A stretch of 6,798 nucleotides of DNA. Source: Pseudomonadota bacterium. Its GTDB lineage: Bacteria; Myxococcota_A; Polyangia; Polyangiales; Ga0077539. The notes beneath the pieces were generated by a model, which worked only from the letters and a program-made list of their open reading frames with translations, was not told the DNA's origin and ran no database searches. The DNA lies in the NCBI GenBank assembly GCA_023428035.1, contig JAEYZO010000127.1, positions 1-6,798 of the forward strand, written 5' to 3'. Position numbers and translations under genes: made by a program. Below are positions 1 to 5,555 of this stretch, piece by piece (position 1 is the stretch's first letter; each line of letters starts with the position of its first letter).

Positions 1-906
1 GTCGACTACCGCGCGCAGGCCGCGACGGCGCAGGCGGCGATGTCGCAGGCGCGGGCGCGGCTCGGCATCGGCCAGGGGGCCCAGCCGGGCGCGTTCAACC
101 CTGAGAACACCGCCGACGTGCGGGCCGCGGCGGCGAACCGAGACATGGCCGACGACGCCCTGCGACGGGCCGAGCAGCTCCACCAGTCGGGGGCGATGAG
201 CGACGCGGAGCACCAGCGGGTGACGGCGCAGGCGACGGCGGCGCGGGAGCAGTACCAGGCCGCGCTCAACGGCACGCGCGCGGCGTGGTTCGCGTACCAG
301 CAGGCGCGCGAGGCGGTGTCGACGGCGAACCGCGCGGTGGGCGACTCGGTGGTGCGGGCGCCCTTCGCGGGCGAGATCGCCGAGCGAACGGTGTCGGTGG
401 GCGAGTACGTCACCCCGCAGCGGGCGGTGGTGACCCTGGTGCGCACCGACCCCCTGCGCATGGAGATCCAGATCCCGCAGGAGCGCATCGCGCAGGTGCG
501 CCGCGACCAGCCCGTCGAGGTACGCGTCGACGCCTTCCCCGAGCGGGTGTTCCGGGGCACGGTGCGGTACATCTCCGCGGCGGTGCGGGCCGACACCCGC
601 TCGCTCGTGGCCGAGGCGGTGGTGCCCAACGAAGACGGCACGCTGCGCCCGGGGCTCTTCGCGACGGCGCGCATCGACCTCGGCTCTCCGCGGCAGGCGG
701 TGGAGGTCCCCGCCCGCGCGGTGGCCAGCGAGGCCGGCGCTCACCGGGTGTACGTGGTCGCGAACGGCCGCGCGCAGGAGCGGGTGGTGACCCTCGGCGA
801 CCGCTCGGGCGACCGGGTGGTGATCGAGCGGGGGGTCAACCCCGGCGAGCAGGTGGCCGTCGACGGCGTCGACCGGCTCTACGACGGCGCGGCGATCGCG
901 CGGTAG
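1..906 (+). CDS. RND efflux pump periplasmic adaptor (HlyD/MexA-type membrane fusion protein), 5' end missing
   Basis: This is the C-terminal 301 residues of a periplasmic adaptor that links an inner-membrane RND permease to an outer-membrane channel. The frame is open from base 1, so the signal peptide/lipid anchor and the first half of the lipoyl domain lie upstream of the window. Codons 1-115 are Ala/Arg/Gln-rich helix typical of the alpha-hairpin, broken by a Gly/Pro stretch (about codons 22-35) that is common in this family. Codons 118-124 read VRAPFAG, the hallmark of the second lipoyl half, followed by VGEYV. Next come the beta-barrel (about 140-225, including LRPGLFATARIDL) and a membrane-proximal domain ending in YDGAAIAR. 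The stop is at 904-906, 17 bases before the permease start, so the two are co-transcribed. The family is clear from the sequence; the substrate cannot be told. Confidence 0.93.
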   Translation, partial: VDYRAQAATAQAAMSQARARLGIGQGAQPGAFNPENTADVRAAAANRDMADDALRRAEQLHQSGAMSDAEHQRVTAQATAAREQYQAALNGTRAAWFAYQQAREAVSTANRAVGDSVVRAPFAGEIAERTVSVGEYVTPQRAVVTLVRTDPLRMEIQIPQERIAQVRRDQPVEVRVDAFPERVFRGTVRYISAAVRADTRSLVAEAVVPNEDGTLRPGLFATARIDLGSPRQAVEVPARAVASEAGAHRVYVVANGRAQERVVTLGDRSGDRVVIERGVNPGEQVAVDGVDRLYDGAAIAR

Positions 907-911
907 GCATC

Positions 912-917
912 GAGGAG
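912..917 (+). promoter_or_regulatory. Ribosome binding site of the RND permease gene
   Basis: GAGGAG sits 6 bases before the ATG at 924. It is a strong Shine-Dalgarno match and fixes the permease start. It lies inside the 17-base gap after the adaptor stop, so the permease has its own initiation signal within the operon. Confidence 0.8.
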
Positions 918-923
918 TAGGCC

Positions 924-3900
924 ATGCAGTGGCTCGCGGCAGTGTGCGTGCGGCGCCCGGTGTTCACCTGGGTGCTGATCCTTTCGCTGGTGGTGGTGGG
1001 CATCGCCAGCCTCCGGGGCGTCGGCGTCGACCGCTTCCCGAACGTGGACTTCCCCGTGGTGGTGGTGACCACGGTGCTCCCCGGGGCGTCTCCCGAGCAG
1101 GTCGAGACCGAGGTCTCTGACAAGATCGAAGAGGCCGTCAATTCGATCTCGGGCCTCGACGAGCTCCGGTCGAACAACTACGAGGGCCTGTCGGTCGTGG
1201 TCGCGCGCTTCGACCTCGACAAGAGCACCACCGAGGCCGCCCAGGAGGTGCGCGACCGCGTGAACCGCGTGCTCTCGCAGCTCCCCCAGGGCATCGACCA
1301 GCCCCGCGTCGAGCGGATGGACCCCGACGCCGCGCCGGTGATGCTGGTGGCCCTCACGGGCCCGCGCTCGCAGCGAGAGATCACCGAGTACGCCGACCGG
1401 CGACTGCGGCGGATGATCGAGTCGCTCAACGGCGTGGGCGGCGTGACCGTGCTCGGCGGCACCGCGCGGCAGGTTCGCATCACCGTCGACCCCCAGCGGC
1501 TCCAGGGCTTCGGGCTCACGGTGGTCGACGTGCAGCGCTCCCTCGCGACGCAGAACGTCGAGATCCCCGGCGGCGAGGTCGACCAGGGCGACCGCTCGTG
1601 GTCGCTGCGGGTGCTGGGCCGGGTGCAGTCCATCGAGGAGCTGAACAACCTCGTGCTCGCGACGCGCGGGGGGCTGCCGATCCGCATCCGTGACGTGGGG
1701 CAGGCCATCGACGCCGAGGAGGAGCCGAGCTCCACCGCGACGGTGAACGGCCAGCAGGTGGTGATCCTGTCGATCCGCAAGCAGTCGGGCACGAACACCC
1801 TCGCGGTGATCGACGCGCTGAAGGAGCGCATCGACGAGCTCAGGCCCGCGCTCCCTCCGGGCTACCAGGTGAACATCGTCCGCGACGAGGGGGAGTTCAT
1901 CCGCAACGCCATCCACGCGGTGGAGGAGCACCTGGTCATCGGCGGCTTCCTCGCCGCCCTGGTGGTGCTGCTCTTCCTCTGGAACGGCCGCTCGACCCTC
2001 ATCGCCGCCCTGGCGATCCCGACCTCGATCGTCTCGACCTTCGCGCTCATCAAGGCCATGGGCCTGACGCTCAACGTCATCACCCTGCTAGGCCTCACCC
2101 TGAGCGTGGGCATCGTCATCGACGACGCCATCGTGGTGCTCGAGAACATCTTCCGCTTCATCGACGAGAAGGGGATGCACCCGCGGCGCGCGGCCATCCT
2201 CGCCACGCGCGAGATCGGCCTCGCCGTGCTGGCCACCACCCTCTCGCTGGTGGCGGTGTTCCTCCCGGTGGCCTTCATGGGCGGCATCGTGGGCCGCTTC
2301 ATGAAGTCCTTCGGCTTCACCATGTCCTTCGCGATCATGGTGTCGCTGCTGGTGTCGTTCACGCTCACCCCCATGCTCTCGTCGCGCTGGCTCAAGCCCA
2401 CCCACGCGGGGGGGCACAAGGGTGACCACGCCTCCGACGACAAGCCCCTCGAGCCCCTCGACGCCAAGCTCCCCGACCCCGCCCCGGGGCCGCGCTTCGA
2501 AGAGAAGGCCCACTTCGCCGAGTGGCGCCGGGGCGAGCGGCGCCTGCCCGCGGAGTACATGCACGGCGAGCACGGCCCCGCGCGCGGGCTCTACGGCGCG
2601 ATCGAGCGGGCCTACCTCAAGCTCCTCGCGACGGCGATGAGCTACCGCTGGGTCGTCGCGGTCATCATGGCCGTGGTGTTCTTCTCCATGGTGCCGCTGG
2701 CCAAGGCGGTGGCGAAGAACTTCCTCCCCCTCGACGACGAGTCGCGCTTCGAGGTCGCGATCCGCACCCCCGAGGGCACCTCGCTGGAGCAGACGCAGCT
2801 CATCGCGGGGCGCATGGCCCGCGAGCTCCGCGCGATGCCCGGGGTGCTCCTGACGGTGGCGACCACGGGCTCCCCCGCGGGAGACCCCTCGGGCCGCGGG
2901 CCCAACCAGGCCACGATCTTCGTGAGGCTCGTGGAGCCCACGCGCCGCGCCGACGACCAGTGGGCCATGATCGACCGCGTGCGCCGGGAGATCCTCCCGC
3001 GCTACGCCCGCGAGCGCCTGCGCGTGCTGGTGCTCCCGGTGAACGCCTTCGGCGGCGGGGCGAGCTCCGACTCCGCGGCGATCCAGTACGTGCTCCGGGG
3101 CCCGGACCTCGCGCGCCTCTCGCAGTACTCCGAGGCCCTGCTCGAGCGGGTGCGGCGGCTCCCCGGCGTGGTCGACGCCGACACCACCCTCGTCACGGGC
3201 AAGCCCGAGTACACCGTGCGCATCAACCGCGCCCGCGCGGCGGACCTCGGGGTGAGCGCCCTCGACATCGCCAACGCCCTGCGGATGCTCGTCGGCGGCG
3301 TGCAGGTGAGCACCTACAACGAGGGCGGCGAGCAGTACGAGGTCTGGGTGCGCGCGGCGGAGGACAACCGCAACCGCGTGCAGGCGATCGAGCAGGTGAC
3401 CGTGCCCTCCTCCTCGATGCCGGGCCGGAGCGTGCGCCTCGCCGACGTGGTGACCATCGTCGAGTCGACGGGCCCCGCGTCGATCCAGCGCCTCGGGCGG
3501 CAGCGGCAGGTGACGGTGTACTGCAACGTCACCGCGGGCACCTCCGAGGCCACGGTGATCGCGGGCTTCAACGCCGCGCGCGAGCAGCTCCGCATGGAGC
3601 CCGGCTACAGCGCCGAGCTCGCGGGGCGCTCGAAGGAGCTCGGCCGCGCCGCGCAGAACTTCGCCGTCGCGCTGATCCTCTCGCTGGTGTTCATGTACCT
3701 GGTGCTCGCGGCGCAGTTCGAGAGCTGGGTGCACCCGATCACCATCTTGATGGCGCTGCCCCTGAGCGTGCCCTTCGCGATCTTCTCGCTGGTGGTGCTG
3801 CGGCAGTCGATGAACATCTTCTCGACCCTGGGCATCCTCGTGCTCTTCGGCATCGTGAAGAAGAACTCGATCCTCCAGGTCGACCACATGCGCGACCTGA

Positions 3901-4289
3901 GACGTCACGGGCTCGAGCGCGCCGACGCGGTCATGGTGGCGAACCGCGACCGGCTGCGCCCCATCCTGATGACCACGGTGGCCTTCGTGGCGGGCATGAT
4001 CCCGCTGGCGCTCTCGACGGGCGCCGGCTCGGGCACCAACCGCGCGATGTCGTCGGTGATCATCGGCGGGCAGACGCTGTCGCTGCTCCTCACCCTGGTG
4101 GCGACGCCGGTGGTGTACTCGTTCTTCGACGACTTCTCGCACTCGCCGCGCTGGGCCGCGCTGGGCCGCGCGGTCTCGTGGCCGCTGCGCAGGGTCGAGC
4201 GGCTCTTCAAGCGCAAGGGGAAGAGCGATGGCGCCGCCATCGACGTCGACGACGCCGAGGTCACCCGCGAGCACCGCATCCCGCGCTGA
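924..4289 (+). CDS. AcrB-type (HAE1 family) RND efflux permease
   Basis: A complete 1121-residue inner-membrane proton/substrate antiporter, slightly longer than the usual 1030-1060. It has the two-fold RND plan: TM1 at about 12-29, a periplasmic porter region to about 335, TM2-TM6 at about 336-487, TM7 at about 574-592, a second porter region to about 908, and TM8-TM12 at about 910-1066. The proton-relay residues are present: D400/D401 in GIVIDDAIVVLEN (TM4) and K980 in VKKNSIL (TM10), matching AcrB D407/D408 and K940. The DDAIVVLEN form points to the hydrophobe/amphiphile (HAE1) group rather than metal-exporting CusA types. Between TM6 and TM7 (about 490-561) is a long charged cytoplasmic linker with a His cluster at 494, 498 and 502. 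The C-terminal tail is basic, then acidic. It follows the adaptor by 17 bases and probably works with it and an outer-membrane factor encoded elsewhere. The exported substrate cannot be inferred. Confidence 0.97.
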   Translation: MQWLAAVCVRRPVFTWVLILSLVVVGIASLRGVGVDRFPNVDFPVVVVTTVLPGASPEQVETEVSDKIEEAVNSISGLDELRSNNYEGLSVVVARFDLDKSTTEAAQEVRDRVNRVLSQLPQGIDQPRVERMDPDAAPVMLVALTGPRSQREITEYADRRLRRMIESLNGVGGVTVLGGTARQVRITVDPQRLQGFGLTVVDVQRSLATQNVEIPGGEVDQGDRSWSLRVLGRVQSIEELNNLVLATRGGLPIRIRDVGQAIDAEEEPSSTATVNGQQVVILSIRKQSGTNTLAVIDALKERIDELRPALPPGYQVNIVRDEGEFIRNAIHAVEEHLVIGGFLAALVVLLFLWNGRSTLIAALAIPTSIVSTFALIKAMGLTLNVITLLGLTLSVGIVIDDAIVVLENIFRFIDEKGMHPRRAAILATREIGLAVLATTLSLVAVFLPVAFMGGIVGRFMKSFGFTMSFAIMVSLLVSFTLTPMLSSRWLKPTHAGGHKGDHASDDKPLEPLDAKLPDPAPGPRFEEKAHFAEWRRGERRLPAEYMHGEHGPARGLYGAIERAYLKLLATAMSYRWVVAVIMAVVFFSMVPLAKAVAKNFLPLDDESRFEVAIRTPEGTSLEQTQLIAGRMARELRAMPGVLLTVATTGSPAGDPSGRGPNQATIFVRLVEPTRRADDQWAMIDRVRREILPRYARERLRVLVLPVNAFGGGASSDSAAIQYVLRGPDLARLSQYSEALLERVRRLPGVVDADTTLVTGKPEYTVRINRARAADLGVSALDIANALRMLVGGVQVSTYNEGGEQYEVWVRAAEDNRNRVQAIEQVTVPSSSMPGRSVRLADVVTIVESTGPASIQRLGRQRQVTVYCNVTAGTSEATVIAGFNAAREQLRMEPGYSAELAGRSKELGRAAQNFAVALILSLVFMYLVLAAQFESWVHPITILMALPLSVPFAIFSLVVLRQSMNIFSTLGILVLFGIVKKNSILQVDHMRDLRRHGLERADAVMVANRDRLRPILMTTVAFVAGMIPLALSTGAGSGTNRAMSSVIIGGQTLSLLLTLVATPVVYSFFDDFSHSPRWAALGRAVSWPLRRVERLFKRKGKSDGAAIDVDDAEVTREHRIPR
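4151..4170 (+). repeat. Perfect 10-base tandem duplication inside the permease gene
   Basis: The decamer CTGGGCCGCG occurs twice in direct succession near the 3' end of the permease gene, in the part coding for the cytoplasmic tail after TM12. Ten is not a multiple of three, so the two copies are read in different frames, yet the frame stays open to a sensible basic tail. It may be chance in such GC-rich DNA, or a slippage-prone site. Confidence 0.6.
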
Positions 4290-4290
4290 G

Positions 4291-4323
4291 GGCGCGGCGC
4301 GCGGGGTCGGTCACGGCCGCGCC
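4291..4323. terminator. Candidate bidirectional terminator hairpin between convergent genes
   Basis: GGCGCGGC (4291-4298) and GCCGCGCC (4316-4323) form a perfect 8-base-pair inverted repeat with a 17-base loop. An alternative 6-base-pair stem, 4299-4304 with 4317-4322, is also possible. It lies at the tail-to-tail junction of the permease and thioredoxin genes and overlaps the last codons of the latter. No T-run follows on either strand, so it is not a classical intrinsic terminator, and in such GC-rich DNA inverted repeats arise by chance. Confidence 0.3.
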
Positions 4324-4709
4324 GGCAGGTGCTCGCGCACGACCGCGAGCCAGAACGCGCGCCCTCGGTAGCGGCTCATCTTCCCGATCACCGTGCCGTC
4401 GCGCACGAGCACGAAGGTCGGGACCCCCACCAGCCCGAAGCGCCTCGCGAGGTCGTCGTAGGTGTAGGCGTCGACCTTGACCACGCGCACCGGCTCACCC
4501 GCGAGCTGCGCGAGGAGGGCCGGCGCGTCCCTCGCGAAGTCTTCGCAGTTGGGGCAGTCGCGGCCCCAGAAGTCGACCACGACGAGCTCGCCCCGCGGAG
4601 CGAAGACCAGGGCGTCGAAGGTGTCGCTCGTGGCGTCAGCGATCGGCGGAGAGGCGGTGTACTCGGAGGTCACGGGCTCGATGAGAGCGCCGCCGGGCCC
4701 GGGAGGCAA
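4311..4709 (-). CDS. Thioredoxin-fold protein with CPNC active site
   Basis: A small thiol-disulfide oxidoreductase of the thioredoxin family, 132 residues from the most upstream start. The core is clear: VVVDFW (D46 and W48 match the buried Asp26 and Trp28 of E. coli thioredoxin), then GRDCPNC with the redox pair C52/C55, and the cis-proline loop GVPTF (P97) facing the active site. Classical thioredoxin has CGPC; here the inner residues are Pro-Asn and the Trp before the first Cys is Asp, so redox potential and partner range probably differ. There is no signal peptide, so it is presumably cytoplasmic. The start is uncertain: there is no in-frame ATG, and the choices are TTG at 4709 or GTG at 4673 (120 residues), neither with a good ribosome site. 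The first 25 residues are Pro/Gly/Ser-rich and outside the fold. It converges with the pump operon and diverges from the small-protein gene at 4776, so it is probably transcribed alone. Confidence 0.88.
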   Translation of the reverse strand: MPPGPGGALIEPVTSEYTASPPIADATSDTFDALVFAPRGELVVVDFWGRDCPNCEDFARDAPALLAQLAGEPVRVVKVDAYTYDDLARRFGLVGVPTFVLVRDGTVIGKMSRYRGRAFWLAVVREHLPARP

Positions 4710-4738
4710 CGCGACGGCGCGAGGCGAAGGCGACGCGC

Positions 4739-4768
4739 TGGACGCGTTCGACGTCGCGGGGCTACGAT
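4739..4768 (+). promoter_or_regulatory. Candidate housekeeping-type promoter for the small-protein/nucleotidyltransferase pair
   Basis: TGGACG (4739-4744) and TACGAT (4763-4768) each match 4 of 6 positions of the -35 and -10 consensus, with an 18-base spacer. The -10 ends only 7 bases before the GTG at 4776, which would place the transcript start at or next to the start codon, i.e. a leaderless message. That fits the absence of a close Shine-Dalgarno sequence. It lies in the 66-base divergent gap (4710-4775). This is weak evidence by eye only. Confidence 0.35.
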
Positions 4769-4775
4769 TCCCGCC

Positions 4776-4973
4776 GTGTCGAGTCGAGACGATTGGCGCG
4801 CTCTACGAGAGCGGCTGGCCGAGACCGACCCCGACCTCCTCTCGGCGGTCGACGACGTGGATCGGACCCTGATCGACTCGTGGCTCCGACTGACGCCCTG
4901 GGAGCGCGCGGCGCGCTGCTTCGACGCAGCGGCGGGGATCGCGGAGCTGAAGACGTGGCGTCGAGTCGGCTGA
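4776..4973 (+). CDS. Small 65-residue protein, putative partner of the downstream nucleotidyltransferase
   Basis: A small soluble protein of unknown function, starting at GTG 4776. It is charged and helical in character: an N-terminal segment rich in Arg/Glu/Asp (1-20), then SAVDDVDRTLIDSWLRLTP (23-41), WERAARCF (42-49) and an Ala-rich C terminus ending in basic residues. Short proteins with a similar 'DVDR-LI-x-L-LTP-ER' layout are, to my recollection, often found directly before small nucleotidyltransferase genes in myxobacteria and related genomes. Its stop (4971-4973) lies 19 bases inside the next gene, indicating translational coupling. By position and size it could be an antitoxin-like or accessory subunit; that is inference. 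It shows no DNA-binding motif I can identify and is unlike the large AbiEi-type antitoxins. No strong ribosome site precedes it. The frame also runs upstream antisense to the thioredoxin gene, but that part looks non-coding. Confidence 0.7.
   Translation: MSSRDDWRALRERLAETDPDLLSAVDDVDRTLIDSWLRLTPWERAARCFDAAAGIAELKTWRRVG
4943..4946 (+). promoter_or_regulatory. Ribosome binding site deciding the nucleotidyltransferase start
   Basis: GGAG lies 8 bases before the GTG at 4955, within the 3' end of the preceding small gene. It supports GTG 4955 over the longer in-frame opening from 4793, whose extra N-terminal residues are low-complexity Arg/Gly/Pro, and over a CTG at 4970 that overlaps the TGA of the small gene. 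Confidence 0.6.
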
Positions 4974-5440
4974 TCGACCTGCTCGACGCGCTGCTCGCAG
5001 CGGAGGTCGAGTTCGTCGTCATCGGCGGCCTCGCGGCCGTGCTTCACGGCGCGCCGATCGTCACCGCGGACATCGACATCGTCCACCGGCGGACGGAGGA
5101 GAACATCGCACGGCTCCTGGGGGTGCTCCTGCCGCTACGCGCTCGCGCTCGTGGTGATCGCCGCGAGCTCCCGCCGACGGAGTCTGCGCTCCGAGGTCGC
5201 GGTCATGTCCTCCTCGACACCGACTGGGGTCCGGTAGACGTGCTGTGCGAGGTCGGCGATGGGCAGGACTTCGACTGGCTGCTCCCCCGCTCGGAGCTCA
5301 TCGGTCGTGAGGGGCGCTCCGTGCGGATCGTGACGCTCCCGACGCTGATCGAGCTGAAGCGCGCGGCCAATCGCCCGAAGGATCGCCTCGCGATCCCGAT
5401 CCTGATGGCGACGCTCGACGCCCGTACGCGCGACGATTGA
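4955..5440 (+). CDS. Minimal nucleotidyltransferase (AbiEii/MNT-like, DNA polymerase beta superfamily)
   Basis: A 161-residue protein of the nucleotidyltransferase fold, predicted to transfer a nucleotide from an NTP to a protein or RNA target. Motifs in order: VEFVVIGGLAAVLHGA (18-33) with the GG phosphate-binding turn at 24-25; TADIDIV with metal-binding D39 and D41; GPVDVL with the third carboxylate D95; and a C-terminal LKRAANRPKDR (134-144), a Lys/Lys-Asp segment typical of AbiEii/DUF1814-like and related families. All catalytic carboxylates are intact, so it is probably active. The start is GTG 4955, chosen for the GGAG 8 bases upstream. It overlaps the 65-residue gene by 19 bases, so the two are made together. 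Members are often annotated as toxins of type IV-like toxin-antitoxin systems or as minimal nucleotidyltransferases; which applies here cannot be settled. Codons such as CGA, GAT and AGT appear more freely than in the pump genes, hinting at accessory origin. Confidence 0.88.
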   Translation: MASSRLIDLLDALLAAEVEFVVIGGLAAVLHGAPIVTADIDIVHRRTEENIARLLGVLLPLRARARGDRRELPPTESALRGRGHVLLDTDWGPVDVLCEVGDGQDFDWLLPRSELIGREGRSVRIVTLPTLIELKRAANRPKDRLAIPILMATLDARTRDD

Positions 5441-5468
5441 CCCGGGCGCCCTCGGTCGTGGGCGCGGG
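5441..5468 (+). terminator. Weak hairpin after the nucleotidyltransferase gene
   Basis: Directly after the stop, GCGCC (5446-5450) pairs with GGCGC (5461-5465) and CCC (5441-5443) with GGG (5466-5468), leaving a 2-base bulge and a 10-base loop. A competing stem, GGCGCC 5445-5450 with 5474-5479, is also possible. There is no T-run. It may end the pair's transcript before the next promoter at 5500, but the evidence is slight. Confidence 0.25.
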
Positions 5469-5499
5469 TCGCCGGCGCCGCTGATCGAACCGCACCCCA

Positions 5500-5526
5500 T
5501 GTCACGAGCCGCGGGGCCGTCTCGTC
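5500..5526 (+). promoter_or_regulatory. Candidate ECF41-type sigma factor promoter
   Basis: TGTCACG (5500-5506), then exactly 16 bases, then CGTC (5523-5526). From memory, the promoter signature of ECF41 sigma factors is TGTCACA-N16-CGTC, so this matches 10 of 11 fixed positions with the right spacing. It lies 30 bases before the oxidoreductase ATG at 5556. A transcript start about 6-8 bases after CGTC would leave a short leader containing the GAGGAG ribosome site. A second CGTC at 5518-5521 is too close to the -35. The downstream operon appears to encode an ECF-type sigma factor, so the promoter would be autoregulatory. Confidence 0.6.
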
Positions 5527-5540
5527 TCGGGAGAGAACGA

Positions 5541-5546
5541 GAGGAG
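5541..5546 (+). promoter_or_regulatory. Ribosome binding site of the oxidoreductase gene
   Basis: GAGGAG lies 9 bases before the ATG at 5556. It decides the start: the in-frame ATG at 5499 has no ribosome site, adds 19 residues ahead of the nucleotide-binding fold, and overlaps the candidate -35 element. Confidence 0.75.
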
Positions 5547-5555
5547 ACGAGCGCG

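Noticed and set aside
2088..4274. A 728-codon minus-strand open frame opposite the permease gene
   Set aside because: Its translation is His/Arg/Glu/Gly low complexity with no family motif, as expected of the complement of a high-GC membrane protein gene.
4329..4775. Plus-strand open frames across the thioredoxin region
   Set aside because: They are antisense to a gene with clear thioredoxin motifs and read as His/Arg/Gly-rich low-complexity protein, a GC-bias shadow. Only the part from GTG 4776 on is kept.
4793..4954. N-terminal extension of the nucleotidyltransferase from 4793
   Set aside because: The extra residues are Arg/Gly/Pro-rich, overlap the small gene fully in another frame, and lack a ribosome site. 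GTG 4955 with GGAG is preferred and matches the start of the conserved fold.
5499..5555. ATG at 5499 as the oxidoreductase start, adding 19 residues
   Set aside because: It has no ribosome site, the extra residues are not part of the nucleotide-binding fold, and it overlaps the candidate promoter. ATG 5556 has GAGGAG at the right distance.
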